In this document: positions 27,901 to 37,600 of the stretch, piece after piece | How positions within the stretch are numbered: the first letter of the stretch is position 1 | Layout: the number at the start of each line of letters is the position of its first letter | Assembly (NCBI GenBank): GCA_038380795.1 | Contig: CM076263.1 | Location: 12,328,709 to 12,392,708 of the forward strand | DNA length: 64,000 bases | Origin: Pyrocephalus nanus | Lineage: Eukaryota > Chordata > Aves > Passeriformes > Tyrannidae | Direction of reading: 5' to 3' | The notes under the pieces: generated by a model | What the model saw: the letters and a program-made list of their open reading frames with translations, nothing else | The model's database searches: none | What the model was told of the DNA's origin: nothing | Position numbers and translations under genes: made by a program

Positions 27901-30900
27901 TTTCCCAATACTTCATGCTCTTCTGTGCTAACATTTGTAGTGGAGCAATACATTAGCCCCAAGAGATGAAGACTGTAGGTGGAGGGACTGTCAGCAGTTT
28001 ATACTTCCTTAACTACTGCCCTTACATTTAGGTATGAACTGGTAGTGCCTTTTTGCAAAGCAGAGTGTGTTTAGCACAGTTTTGTTTCACTGGCAGGTGC
28101 CTGCCAATGAAGCAGTAAATCAATAAAAAGTCTTGCCTCTATTTTTTCCTTTTGTTTCCATATCAGCTACCTGACACTTACCTTCATTTTTTTTATTTAC
28201 TTCTCAGCCATTACAGAGGCAATTGAAATCCCACAGTTTATTGGTCGCAGTTACCTCACATATGATAATCCAGATATCCTCAAAAGGTAATGCATCTTCT
28301 GTGAACAGAAATATTCTGTTTTGTTAACTGTTATAATGCTGGGACCCCCATGTGGGAGGGTGTTGTATATTCAAGTGTTTTAAGCTGTATTTCCCATATT
28401 TCTCTGTTTCAGGGGAAAAATACATTTTAAATGCATATCCTTATGGCTCAGTTTGTTGTAATATCTGAGCATCTTGCAGCCTGTAGAGAAATGGCACACA
28501 TACATCTGGCATGGACTGGTGTATGCTTCCTTAGAGCAAAGAACAGATATACAGAGCCTGTACCTCTAAAGAGACTGAGGACTTTACCTCCTGCTTTAGC
28601 CTAACATTTACATCCTCAAAATTATTTTTAGGCTTCTGTTTACTCTATAAGATCCCCACATTCCAGCATATTGTGACTTGTCTCAACAAATTCATCCATT
28701 TGCCAGTATTTCAGCCACAGACTAAAGGAGGCTTCACCAATGTCTTAACCTGCAACTTGATACCTCTCACCTACTGGGACTTTCTAATTTGGCCTTCTTA
28801 TGCTTCTTCCACTGTCTTTTGGATATTCTCAAAATTTGCTTGTTTGGATTTCACACTAGGCTTCAGGAGAAAAAGGATTTTCTCTTATTTGCGTGGAATA
28901 ACACCTAGTATCTATTGTGTTTGGGATTCTGAAGGGGCAAATTCAATTCCCTCCCTCTCAAATGCTGGAAATGATGATGTGAACCAGAATACTTCACACA
29001 TCAGCACGTAGGCGAGTTGCAAGTTGCAACCCAGAAGACCGGCAGAGAAGAAATGCTGCATGATCTTTAGCGATTTTTTTGAAAGAAGACTGTCCCAGTT
29101 CACTATTTTACTGTTATTTCCTTCTACATTAAACAGGGTATCAGGAACAAGAACGAACGTGTTCATGAGGTTTAAAACCACCATGAAGGAGGGACTTTTG
29201 ATGTGGAGGGGAAACAGTCCCATGCGACCTAACAGTGATTTCATCTCTCTAGGCCTTCAGGAAGGAGCTTTAATATTCAGGTAAAATTCCTCTCCCATAT
29301 TTGTGTAGCACACAGTACACTCAGGGCACGAAGGAGCTGCCACAACACATCCAGTCCACTTGTGCTTTGGCATAGTGTGAGACACTCACAACCTCAAGAT
29401 TTTGTTCAGTGATGGGTCCCATTTGCTGTCTAGAAAAGGATGTGAGTTGAAGTGCTGCAAGCTTTGCATCATTTTTATTCCCTCCCAGTTTTTAAAACAT
29501 AATTTTTTATTGTTAATTTCTAAAAGTTATCTTATGAGGGGATCACGCTTCTTGAAGCACTCGCCATCTCAGTTAAGCAGAGCAGGGTAGAGTTGGCAGA
29601 GGGATCAGGGGTCAAGGACAAACTGCTGTTACCAGTGCTCACTGTGGGCTCACTCTTTGCAGAAAGTACACAAGGGAGCAGGGCTTCCACCATCTCAAAC
29701 CCCAAATATTCTACCCTGTGACACACACACACAGCTGTCACCATGCACAGAATTGATTATTTAAGAAATAATACTTCTGTCAAAATGATGAAGTTGGGGA
29801 GTACTGGGAAACGTTGGGTTCTTGCTCTAGAACTCTTTCTCTCTTGCAGACACTCTGGCAGACTCTGCAATTTTTTGTGTAATGCTTTTTTGGACCTCCT
29901 GTCTTTTGAAAACCCTGTCTTTCCTCATGGCCCCTTTTTAGGTTATGTAAGACAAATACTGAAATAGCAAACTATGAATGTCATCATTCTTATGGATTGT
30001 TGTGAGACGCTGTTGATTAAATGGCAAAGATTTTGTTATTTAAGCTAATTTGAAGCCGTCTTTTACTTTGCCTGGCTGTCATTTGTTACCATGGATATAT
30101 AGATGAGTTTCACATTTCTATTTAAATTCATTTGTTTTGAGCTTTTTTAAATGGGATTTTCAGTGGTTAACTTTGCAAAAATCCTTAGTTTCCTCACAGT
30201 TGTATAAGCAAGAAATTGCACACTGTTTAAATGTCTTTGGAAGAGCCTGTCTGTCTGAGATGCGTGGTAGTAAGTGGCTACTCTATTCTGTTGTTGTTCC
30301 GAACACAGTGCATTTTCTATTAGGGTTGTTGCTCTTCCTCAGAAATGAAGGTACACAAAGGTTTTAGGACAAAACAGCTGAATTTTACTGAAATTTTAAG
30401 GTACCTTTCACATTTAGAAACATGAAAAATTAATTTCCAAAAATAAAACTCTCATAAGCAATAACTGCATACTGAAGGAGGGAAACAAAGTAGACAGTGA
30501 AAGGACAAATGAAGAGAAAAAATGGTCTTTCAGAAAGGTTAATCCTTATGCTAGTTTTTGGTCTTTTGAAAGGTGAGGTCAGTAGAATATCAGGGCTGTG
30601 AATTGGTTGGAAGCATTTTTCTGTAGCCCGAGTTTAGATATCTGTGTCCAGTTTGAAATCCAAAACCTGTCTTTTCTTTCCTATTTTCTATGGTGTTATT
30701 CCCTGTACAGCATACCTGCTGCTGTAAATCCTTTCTGTTGCTCCCTGCTTCTGTGAAAAGTTCTATCACCGTCATAGGGGATGCCCTTTCGTAAGGGATA
30801 TGCATCTCATTTTTACAAAAACCTTGATACAATCCTGAACACCTAAATCCTTCTGTAGCTTCTGACCCGGACTGGTATCTGCATCCTGGGTTAAAAGGAG

Positions 30901-33766
30901 ATTTTTTGCTTGAGACTCACTTAAAACCCCTGGGGCAATCATTTTGCTCCAGGTAGCTCATGACTTTATGTGCTATTCTCAAGTACCTTGCCCTGGCCAT
31001 GAATTAACTTCATGTTCAGCCTTTTGAACAGAGATGATGTTGATTTTTGTCTCTCCTGCTTGCTATGGGCTGAAATTTGGCAGCAGCTGACTCTGGCCAG
31101 TTCATCCTGCTGAATTAGGCAGCTAAGCACCCAATAGGTCACTCTGTTGTATCATCTACTTCCCCTTAATTAAGGGTGGCCCAAACTTCGGAGACCTAGA
31201 AACTGAGATGCCTGAAGTGTAAACATGATGGGAACAGTGTGTCTTCTGGATAATTTTAGTAGAATCAAACACAAAGAAATAATTAGAGCGGCAGCAGAAG
31301 TAGGAAACTTCATGATTATCTCTGCATTCATTTATTAGGCTTCATCCATTCTAAATGGTCCTAATCTTGTCTGTAATTCAAATGATTTGTAGATCTGTTA
31401 TAGGTCATGTGCCTATTTGCTTTTGTAATGATGTATTTATTAACCTTTTTTACAACTTCCCATTGCTTCTCCCATTAGGCCAAAGGTCACTGACTTTCAT
31501 AATCCACCCCTGTTTTGGGGTGGAATTGCCTTGCAGAGGCTCCCTTCTTGCTCCCATGGTACAGTGGGGATGCTACCCACTCTGACTTGGACAAGAAGGA
31601 ATATTGCCTGCTTCTCTATGAGCCTGACTTTGTAAAATAAGAGCACTGCTTCTGGGACTATCCCAAAGGACTCCAATGGTTGCCCCAGAATCTGAGCTGT
31701 AAGGGAGTAAGAATGCCTGAGCAACTTGGCAGGCAACTGGTCCTTGCAAGGGAGGCAGCAATATTTTAATGATTTCTTTTTTTTCTTTTTTTTTTTCTTT
31801 AGCTACAATTTGGGCAGCGGCATTGCTTCTATCATGGTGAACGGCTCTTTCAGTGACGGGCGGTGGCACAGAGTCAAGGCTGTTCGGTAAGCAGACACGC
31901 TTCATCTGGGAGGTGTTCTGGAGCCACACTGCCGTTAAAGATGCTGGCTGGTGCGTCTGGATGTTGGTTGGGTGTGAATCACTGTGGCTCCACACTCACA
32001 CATTGCTTAGGAGTGGGACTGTTAGCAACTTGGCAGTTTCAGGATGATGTACGCAAAGATTATTATATTAGAGGTGACAGTGCCAACTTGGCACAGCTCA
32101 AGGCAGGCTGCCAAAGTCAAGTAGGACTATTCTGGGGCTGTGACAGACATTCTCTTAAACCCATACCATTTGGAGTAAGAGTATTTTTCTTTAATGTCTG
32201 CATTTTGAAATTCCCTAGTGAGCATTTTGTGGGCTGGCACAAGCACTGGAGCACAGACAGTGTAAGCCTACTTATTCTATTTGGAGGAGGTATAGACATC
32301 TTGCAGTGTATATATAACTCATATTTGTAATTCATTACCTCATGGGAGGTAACTGTGCCCAGCAGGGAAAGCACACATCCCTCTCTTCATGAGATGTTGG
32401 TTCCCTGGAAATCACAGTCTGACATTAGCACAACTTGTTACCAAATTCAGTGAGAATACCAACCCATCAAGTGGCTTTTATGTCAATACTGTTTTTGACC
32501 GTACCTAGAATGGAAGTGGCCAAAAGGCACTAGTAAGAAACAAAAACTGCCTCTTAGTATGTTTTATCTTAGCTTGCCTGTTTTCCCCCTTCTGTTGAAT
32601 CTTCAACTTACTTTTAATATTACATTTGATTTTTAATAACAGATTAGAAGGTGTCCATCCTCTCTCTCCCATCTAAGTAATTTACTTCTTTCCTAGCTTT
32701 TTCTTATTTGCAAATGTGTCCCGCAGCCTTTGCAGGTCTTTGATTTCTTAGTCCTTAATAAAAAAAAAACAAACACCCTGAAGAGTTTGGATTGCTGTAA
32801 CACACTGTCTGGGGGGCTTCCCTGCAGCAGTCCCAAGCCTCTTCTGTGAACCCTGCCAAGCACTGAATTCCCTTGTTCTCCTGGCCACTGGAAGATGATG
32901 TTGCTCTTCCTTCTGCCTGGTGGTAGAAGGAAGCCTGGTAGGCTGGACACATGAGAGTGGTTTGCTTTTTTGTTTCAGGGATGGACAGTCTGGCAAAGTA
33001 ACCGTGGATGATTATGGTGCCAGGACTGGTAAATCCCCTGGGAAGATGAGGCAGTTAAATATCAACGGAGATCTCTATGTAGGTGAGTGCTCACTGTTCA
33101 TGTTTGGGACCCAGATTAATTTCTGTGTTTGCAAGGTTGGCTGCAAGGCAGAGTATCCCAACTCTGTCCAGCTCAAGGTGGAGGTGTCACATGGTAGCCT
33201 CTAGTTGTCCCCAGCCTGTTTTTTGTGAGGAGGCCTCTCTGGGTGGGATGGGGTGGTGGGGGTGCACTGTGGGGTGCACTGTGGTACCCTTGGCAGTTAC
33301 ATAGAGAAACAGTGACGGGTAGCTGCAGACCCCACACTAAATTTAGTAGGAATCTGGGTACAAGCTTCTTCAGCTCTTACTGATGCTGCAATTTTTGCAA
33401 TAAATAATTATCATTCCAGTTCATTAACTGTGGCTTATCCCCTCTGTATCTTCAAGTGCTTAAAATCTGTATTCAAAACAACACAGAGGAACCTGTAAAT
33501 AAAAATTCCCTTCTGAGGTGCTCTAGGAAGGCTAGTGGTGTTGCTGGGTGTGCAGTCTGCCAAGCAGGAGCCGTATTCGTGAAGATTTTCTGATGGCTGC
33601 CTTTCCCTCAGGTGGCATGAAGGAAATTGCGCTGCACACGAACCGTCAGTATATGCGGGGGCTGGTGGGCTGCATTTCCCACCTCACGCTGTCAACTGAT
33701 TACCACATCTCGCTGGTGGAGGATGCCTCCAATGGGAAGAACATCAACACATGTGGGACTAAGTGA
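3806..33766 (+). CDS. EGFLAM: EGFLAM (pikachurin), 3' part, spliced CDS of 16 exons plus one cassette microexon
   Basis: Pikachurin is a secreted extracellular matrix protein of the photoreceptor ribbon synapse. Its laminin-G domains bind glycosylated dystroglycan, and it links across the synapse to GPR179 (family knowledge). The exons join in frame at 3806-3921, 4166-4502, 6971-7071, 8328-8428, 9522-9666, 11456-11645, 15340-15465, 16171-16414, 20671-20782, 22333-22449, 23568-23748, optional 26030-26053, 28208-28286, 29137-29280, 31803-31886, 32979-33082 and 33612-33766. All borders are GT/AG and the phases agree. The product is about 785 residues with the microexon, against about 1017 in human as I recall. 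The missing N-terminus would be the signal peptide and two FNIII domains, which lie before this window. Seen order: acidic linker, Ser/Thr-rich stretch, EGF, LamG, EGF, LamG, EGF, LamG. No frameshift or internal stop was seen. Confidence 0.96.
4166..4502 (+). CDS. EGFLAM: EGFLAM exon: Ser/Thr-rich linker and EGF-like domain 1
   Basis: This is the largest coding exon of the gene in the window (337 bp; acceptor TTTCAG, donor GAAG|gtaagg, phase 0 in, phase 1 out). It begins [17 protein letters not shown], then a Thr/Ser/Pro-rich mucin-like stretch of about 30 residues that may carry O-glycans. A complete EGF-like domain with six cysteines follows: [15 protein letters not shown] and ETC. It is GC-richer than its surroundings. 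Open frames on the opposite strand here are only its shadow. Confidence 0.95.
4503..6970 (+). other. EGFLAM: EGFLAM intron
   Basis: Intron of 2.5 kb (gtaagg...tttcag). I see no second gene, RNA gene or clear repeat in it. Confidence 0.7.
6971..7071 (+). CDS. EGFLAM: EGFLAM exon: start of laminin-G domain 1
   Basis: 101 bp between TTTTCAG and AGG|gtaagt, phase 1 in, phase 0 out. It reads [20 protein letters not shown] and ends ITLEFR. This is the first beta strands of a laminin-G fold, directly after EGF1. The x-F-x-I-T-L-E-F-R pattern is typical of LamG entry strands. Confidence 0.94.
7072..8327 (+). other. EGFLAM: EGFLAM intron
   Basis: Intron of 1.26 kb inside laminin-G domain 1. No other feature was recognised. 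Confidence 0.7.
8328..8428 (+). CDS. EGFLAM: EGFLAM exon: laminin-G domain 1, middle strands
   Basis: 101 bp after ATTGCAG, with donor TTCAG|gtaaaa, phase 0 in, phase 2 out. It reads [20 protein letters not shown] then [13 protein letters not shown]. The DGLLLYCG segment is the hallmark LamG strand pair (DGLLLY plus a turn). The final Arg codon is split with the next exon. Confidence 0.94.
8429..9521 (+). other. EGFLAM: EGFLAM intron
   Basis: Intron of 1.09 kb inside laminin-G domain 1. Nothing else was recognised. Confidence 0.7.
9522..9666 (+). CDS. EGFLAM: EGFLAM exon: laminin-G domain 1, core
   Basis: 145 bp after CTCCCAG. It completes Arg and reads [20 protein letters not shown] then [18 protein letters not shown], ending TGKSQ. 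The 'F-x-C-G-x-G' and 'G-x-W-H-x-V' motifs are standard LamG signatures; the Cys pairs with one in the next exon. The donor CAG|gttggt is weaker than its neighbours. It was chosen because the next exon continues GQYSKITF in phase 0, as in the known protein. Confidence 0.94.
9667..11455 (+). other. EGFLAM: EGFLAM intron
   Basis: Intron of 1.79 kb with AT-rich stretches (around 10060-10100). No gene or recognisable mobile element was seen. Confidence 0.65.
11456..11645 (+). CDS. EGFLAM: EGFLAM exon: end of laminin-G domain 1
   Basis: 190 bp between CCTGCAG and GTTG|gtaagt, phase 0 in, phase 1 out. It reads [40 protein letters not shown], then [26 protein letters not shown] is the C-terminal LamG strand with the second disulfide cysteine. 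This is one of the best conserved parts of pikachurin. Confidence 0.96.
11646..15339 (+). other. EGFLAM: EGFLAM intron
   Basis: Intron of 3.7 kb ending TGTTTAG. It holds an A-rich CAAAA-type simple repeat (about 14349-14394). An AT-rich stretch at about 14640-15130 has several homeodomain-type GATTA/TAAT cores. No gene was recognised. Confidence 0.65.
14349..14394. repeat. A-rich CAAAA-type simple repeat
   Basis: A-runs separated by single C bases in an EGFLAM intron. Confidence 0.75.
15340..15465 (+). CDS. EGFLAM: EGFLAM exon: EGF-like domain 2
   Basis: 126 bp, phase 1 on both sides, so it is a symmetric single-domain exon. It reads [19 protein letters not shown] then [14 protein letters not shown]. 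The six EGF cysteines are in order (IC, AC, TC, IC, LC, HC); an extra one belongs to the tail of LamG1. The upstream acceptor is TGTTTAG and the donor is GAAG|gtgagt. The 705-bp intron that follows (15466-16170) shows nothing else. Confidence 0.95.
16171..16414 (+). CDS. EGFLAM: EGFLAM exon: laminin-G domain 2, first half
   Basis: 244 bp between TTTCCAG and ATCAG|gtaaat, phase 1 in, phase 2 out. It reads [20 protein letters not shown], then [20 protein letters not shown] and [31 protein letters not shown] and the F-D-C-G-S-G strand are LamG signatures. NES is a possible N-glycan site. Confidence 0.95.
16415..20670 (+). other. EGFLAM: EGFLAM intron, longest in the window
   Basis: Intron of 4.26 kb. 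It has a long T/G-rich tract (about 17833-17874) and short A or T runs. No CR1, gene or RNA gene was recognised. Confidence 0.65.
17833..17874. repeat. T-rich tract
   Basis: Long T runs with G pairs between them, in the longest EGFLAM intron. Confidence 0.75.
20671..20782 (+). CDS. EGFLAM: EGFLAM exon: laminin-G domain 2, middle
   Basis: 112 bp between AAAACAG and GAG|gtgagc, phase 2 in, phase 0 out. It reads [20 protein letters not shown] then [18 protein letters not shown]. The [11 protein letters not shown] strand is the LamG 'G-x-W-H' signature. Confidence 0.94.
20783..22332 (+). other. EGFLAM: EGFLAM intron
   Basis: Intron of 1.55 kb. No extra feature was recognised. Confidence 0.65.
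22333..22449 (+). CDS. EGFLAM: EGFLAM exon: laminin-G domain 2, third part
   Basis: 117 bp, phase 0 on both sides, after TTTTGCAG with donor AAG|gtatgt. It reads [20 protein letters not shown] then [20 protein letters not shown] is the conserved LamG turn. The usual 'G-C-I' cysteine strand is replaced by FSGSIQK, and the cysteine sits earlier in IKCSS. This agrees with my memory of the family and is not a defect. Confidence 0.94.
22450..23567 (+). other. EGFLAM: EGFLAM intron carrying a CR1 copy
   Basis: Intron of 1.1 kb with an antisense CR1 fragment (about 22873-23126) and a T/C-rich tract (about 23525-23557) that serves as the polypyrimidine tract of the next acceptor. Confidence 0.7.
22873..23126 (-). 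mobile_element. CR1 LINE fragment, 3' end
   Basis: Antisense tail (AATCCTAGAATCCTAGAA), then 'catccaacctggcctcaaac', 'gacatccacaacttctctgg' and 'cagcctgtgccagtgcctca', all standard antisense CR1 text. It lies in an EGFLAM intron. Confidence 0.9.
23568..23748 (+). CDS. EGFLAM: EGFLAM exon: end of laminin-G 2 and EGF-like domain 3
   Basis: 181 bp between CACATAG and AAAG|gtaatg, phase 0 in, phase 1 out. It reads [20 protein letters not shown] then [14 protein letters not shown] and [16 protein letters not shown]. This is a complete six-cysteine EGF domain with the NGGTC and CxCPxGFxGxxC patterns. The phase-1 exit allows two in-frame continuations: straight to 28208, or through the microexon at 26030. 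Confidence 0.96.
23749..26029 (+). other. EGFLAM: EGFLAM intron before the microexon
   Basis: Intron of 2.3 kb. It is somewhat GC-richer around 24.7-25.4 kb, but no gene was recognised there. Confidence 0.6.
26030..26053 (+). CDS. EGFLAM: EGFLAM 24-bp cassette microexon
   Basis: It lies between a CACTGCAG acceptor and a strong gtaagta donor. With phase 1 on both sides it adds E-C-G-S-Y-C-L-N and changes the following Ala codon to Thr. I recall human EGFLAM isoforms that differ by 8 residues here (near-identical ECGNYCLN), so this is very likely the orthologous optional exon. It puts two cysteines directly between EGF3 and LamG3. Inclusion cannot be told from DNA alone. Confidence 0.85.
26054..28207 (+). 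other. EGFLAM: EGFLAM intron after the microexon
   Basis: Intron of 2.15 kb ending in a T-rich tract and TTCTCAG. No other gene or repeat was recognised. Confidence 0.6.
28208..28286 (+). CDS. EGFLAM: EGFLAM exon: start of laminin-G domain 3
   Basis: 79 bp, phase 1 in, phase 2 out (AAAAG|gtaatg). It reads (A/T)[18 protein letters not shown] then DNPDILK, strongly conserved in pikachurin. The first residue depends on whether the microexon is used. The 850-bp intron after it (28287-29136) shows nothing else. Confidence 0.95.
29137..29280 (+). CDS. EGFLAM: EGFLAM exon: laminin-G domain 3, second part
   Basis: 144 bp between TAAACAG and TTCAG|gtaaaa, phase 2 on both sides. It reads [40 protein letters not shown] and LQEGALIF. 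The EGLLMWRG strand and the DFISLGL strand are the LamG core. Confidence 0.95.
29281..31802 (+). other. EGFLAM: EGFLAM intron
   Basis: Intron of 2.5 kb ending in a long T/C tract before the acceptor. A short CA repeat lies near 29721-29733. No gene was recognised. Confidence 0.6.
31803..31886 (+). CDS. EGFLAM: EGFLAM exon: laminin-G domain 3, third part
   Basis: 84 bp after TTCTTTAG, donor TTCG|gtaagc, phase 2 on both sides. It reads [20 protein letters not shown] then RWHRVKAV. The DGRWHRV strand is the LamG signature. NGS is a possible N-glycan site. Confidence 0.95.
31887..32978 (+). other. EGFLAM: EGFLAM intron
   Basis: Intron of 1.1 kb. Open frames in it are random; no feature was recognised. 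Confidence 0.6.
32979..33082 (+). CDS. EGFLAM: EGFLAM exon: laminin-G domain 3, fourth part
   Basis: 104 bp between GTTTCAG and GTAG|gtgagt, phase 2 in, phase 1 out. It reads [20 protein letters not shown] then [15 protein letters not shown]. It matches the conserved C-terminal third of pikachurin almost residue for residue. A 529-bp intron (33083-33611) follows with nothing else in it. Confidence 0.95.
33612..33766 (+). CDS. EGFLAM: EGFLAM last coding exon, stop codon
   Basis: It follows the TTCCCTCAG acceptor. It reads [40 protein letters not shown] and ends NTCGTK with stop TGA at 33764-33766. It closes LamG3 with the disulfide cysteines in GLVGCIS and NTCG. The C-terminus differs from the human one (as I recall NTCGAK) only by conservative changes. 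Confidence 0.97.
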
Positions 33767-34660
33767 CAAGAGAGGAATCCTGGTGCTGAGGACCTGTCGT
33801 GTGCTTGTGTGTGTGGCTGAGTGTGACACAGTCCTCTACAGCTGGACCACGTTCGCCATCTGGGAAGGTGACAAAGCCAAAGGGAAACCCAAAAAGAGAG
33901 AACATTTTCCCCCCTCATTCCCTTTCCTTTCCTCTCCTTTCCTGACCAAACGAAACCAAGTACTTTTTGTGTATGAACCATGCCCTCTACCCTTTCAGTG
34001 TTTAGTGAATGCTTAAGGTTGTGCATCAGTGCAAATGGCAAAGTGTGATATTATGAGTAGCTCAATGACTGTGTTGTGGTCCTTAGGTTATCTTTTGTAG
34101 TATCAGAGAAAGCACCTGCAATCATCCCACCCTGCAGTGGTACAGCGACTGTGCTGCGCAACAAATGCACCATCGGGCAGTGTATTTCAGCAATCACATG
34201 TTGGTCCTGGAACAAGCAGACTTCACCACTCTCTGATTTAGCTAAATTATGTTTCATCCTGTGTAACAGGATAGGAACTAAAATGGTTGGCTTCAAAATA
34301 CTGTTGTTTGTTGAGGAGGAAAGTTCTTACAAATCTACTTTTTTATTACGAGCAACAAAAACAACCAATTTTGTAGAAGTAATTTTATACTTGTCTATTT
34401 TTTATAGCAGCAGCAGACCTGCTTACATGGCATCACTTTTAACATTTATGTGTACTATACAATTAGCTCTTTGCACACTTTCCTGAAAATAGAAAAGTGA
34501 CCTGTGGCTTAATGTCTGTATTATACAGTTTTAATGGGGATATTTGTGAGTTATGACCAGTTTTACATCTGACTCTTTTTGTTCTGTAAATTTTGACAGT
34601 TTGAAATTGTACATTATGAAGCTTTCCTGTCTTAAACAGATTAAAAGATTAGGAAAAAAA
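33767..34660 (+). other. EGFLAM: EGFLAM 3' UTR (inferred)
   Basis: It runs from the TGA to about 15-20 bases after an ATTAAA hexamer, with no AATAAA before that. It is AT-rich, without a supported coding frame. The exact end is an estimate, and a longer transcript using a later site is possible. Confidence 0.55.
34640..34645 (+). terminator. EGFLAM: ATTAAA polyadenylation signal, EGFLAM
   Basis: The common variant hexamer lies about 875 bases after the stop. It is followed by an A-rich cleavage region and T-rich sequence at about 34696-34710. Confidence 0.45.
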
Positions 34661-37600
34661 GAGCAAATGCTTGCTACTGTGGTATTATAAATCACTTTTT
34701 TTTTTTTTTAATTTTACTTTTTCAGAAAAATGAGAAAAGGAATTGCAAAAGACCTTGGTGGGCCACAGTCGTCTTAAAGTAATTTTTTTTTTTTTAAGCA
34801 CTGGAACAACACTTATGAAACTTGATTGCCAAACTGTAATTAGTCAGGCAAACAGATTACTATCAAGACACAATTAGAAAATGGTTCAGAATTTCATAGT
34901 TTGGAAATTTTTCTTCCTTATTTTTGGTTCCAAGTGGATGAGTGAGCCATTTTTGGAGGTGGTGGGGGAAAGAAGAGAGACCCAACAGAGCCTGCCCCAT
35001 GCCTGCAGCAGAATGAGCACAAATCTCCTCAGTGGCTCAGGCTCATCCAAATACCTGTGAGCTAAAAGGACTTGATGAGGTGAAAGTAGTGGAGGTTTCT
35101 GCTGTGTTCTTTCTGGTCTCGGGGTGCCCTGGGCTCCCTGGACACTCAAAGATGCTCCTTAGACTCATCCTACCTACAGCTGACCCAGATAATGGCACAT
35201 GCAAATACCTACCAAGGAGACCCCAGCTCTGCCCTGCATGATAAAAGGGATACCGAGATCATTTAGGTGAAATATCTTGTGCTCCTTGTAGGAATGGTAT
35301 CAGTGGTCAAGACCAAATGCAGGCACTAGTTTAGAAACAGAAAGTTCCTCAAAAATACATAGTGGTGCCAGCATGTAATGTGTACCTGTGCTCTGCCCCC
35401 TGGTCAAATGGCACGTTGGAAAAAAAGGTCTGTAGAAGACATGGGCAGCTTGCAGAGGAGGTGGAGACACTCATGGTTTTCCTGCCAGGAGAAGCAAAGA
35501 CACTCATGGTTCTGCCAGAAGAAGTAAAGTTTTGTTTGGCTTGGGGAGGGAGAAACCGGTTGTAAAAAAGCAGGATAAAGTATACAAGATCAAGGTGTGT
35601 CTTTAAAATGAAAGCAAATGGAATTTGCCTTGGGATGTAAAGGAGAATTGTTTAGAGTTTGAAAAAGAGTGAAAGCTGAAACCTCTGGAGGCTGAAGGTC
35701 TTTCTGGTTGCTCACTGCAGCCCTGTGGTGGTGTCCAGACACAGCCTGTGCTTGGGTTATGTCTTAGCTGCCGGCTCCCTGAGAAGGAAAACTCACATTT
35801 AAAGAACTCGAGGGGTTTCCTGGATGCTAATGACCTGTCCTGACCTGGCACAGAGTAGGGAGGTTTGACTGGCTGTACCCCTAATCCTGTGGACCTACTG
35901 TGCTGCCAGTGCTGAGGTCCACAAACAGCAACACTCTCTGCTCTGTCTTACGTGCCTCGCCTTTCCCACCCTTTCATTTTTGTCGCAGGGTTTGGAGAGC
36001 AGTTCCAAGACAAACATCTGTCCGGAGAGTTCTCTATTTTAGGATAATTTACTGCAGAATACCGGGGCGTTTCAGTACAAGGCGGTACTTCCCCAAAACA
36101 AAAGCTGCTCTTTGAAATGCAGGGTAGGGAGGGGAGTGGGTAGGAAATACCTCCGTTGTTTGTTGTTGTGGAAAAAGAAGAGCAGCAAACGGCAGCTCCC
36201 CGAATGCCTGTTTCCAACTATGCATATCACCGCGCGAGAATTCGGAGCTGGCGACACATCACCCTGCAGCGGTGCAGGCTGAGCACGAGCAGCACAGCTG
36301 TGTGGTGCTGGCCAGGCGCGGGGGGGGGGGGAGAGTAGGATAGCAAAGATGCTAAGCGGTTTGAATCATTTAAGAAAAAAAAAAAGTCCTTTCTGCACCC
36401 TTTTAAAAATAACCGGAGAAACATCCCTCATCCACTTCTCCACTCTCCCTGGTGAAGCTTGGGGCTGGGCAAGAGGCAGCAGTTTCCACTCCACAGGATG
36501 AGCAGGAGGTGGGTGCCAGAAACTCAGGAACATCTGACCTCAAGTAGAGGCTCGCCCCTCCACCACCTTCAACCACTCTCCCTCTGATGCTGGCAAGGGC
36601 AGGGAAGGGGAGAGGAAAGGTGGACAGTGCATGGCAGAGTGATTAGTCATTTTCTCAGGAACTGGCCTGTATGTGCTGCTTGCTCTCTCCAAGAATGTTT
36701 ATTAGTCACTCTATTTATTGCTCGGGCTGACTCAGATGCTAGGCATGACTCTGATGCTGAATAGGATGAGCTCCTGCCCATTGACAGAGCATGTCCCTTA
36801 TGCCACTGGTACCTGTGCAAATCAGCAGCGAAGGCAGCAGCCGCAGGTGCTTGTTTCGCTCTTTGCAATTTAATCCCCTTCCATAAATCACAGTTCTTGG
36901 CTTTCTTCCTATTTTTCCACATTAATCCCAAAATATGTAGCTTTCCATTTACTTGGGCTCAACATCTGCCATCATGCCAGCCTTGGTGGACTGAGTCAGG
37001 CGTTGTGCTGGGCACTGGCTGCTGGGCAGAGCTGCCCCCTGGCTGCCCCTTGCCCTGACCAGGGCAAAGAATGTCTTGCTGCTCTCCATCACTCCTCCAT
37101 CTCCATGGGAACCACCTACTTGGGAATCAGCAGCTAGGTTTAATCTGGTCATCCTAGAGGAAAATAAGGAAAAAAGAAAAAAAAAACAAAAAGAGAAGTC
37201 AAGGGAGACTAAAGCCAGATGAGATAGCAATGATCTCTATGGTAGGAAAATCTTTGCTGCTTTGTTGTGTCCTGGGTGGTCAAAGATGAGGGGACAGGAG
37301 CTTATTTCCATCCCAGCCCTCCCAGCTTGGCCCCAGGGAGCAAAGAAGTGAAGAGGAGAAGGTGGGGGGCTGCAGGATTGGGAAGCTGCCCATTCCCTGG
37401 TGGAGCATTGGCCTGCAATAGGTGCCTGTTAAAATTTTGTGCCTGTTACTATTTTGTCAGCCAGGCTTTGCTTTTTAGAGAATGTTTTCATTCCGTTCAT
37501 ACAGCAAATTGGCCCGGTGGGAAATGCACTGTTCCAGCTCTGCATGTTCAGCTCCCTCCATGGCAGCATAACCTCTCAAGGGGAAAATCTCCTCATTTTA

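Noticed and set aside
31863..32330. 155-codon open frame overlapping an EGFLAM exon
   Set aside because: It is in the wrong frame for the exon 31803-31886 and runs into the intron; no known protein resembles it.
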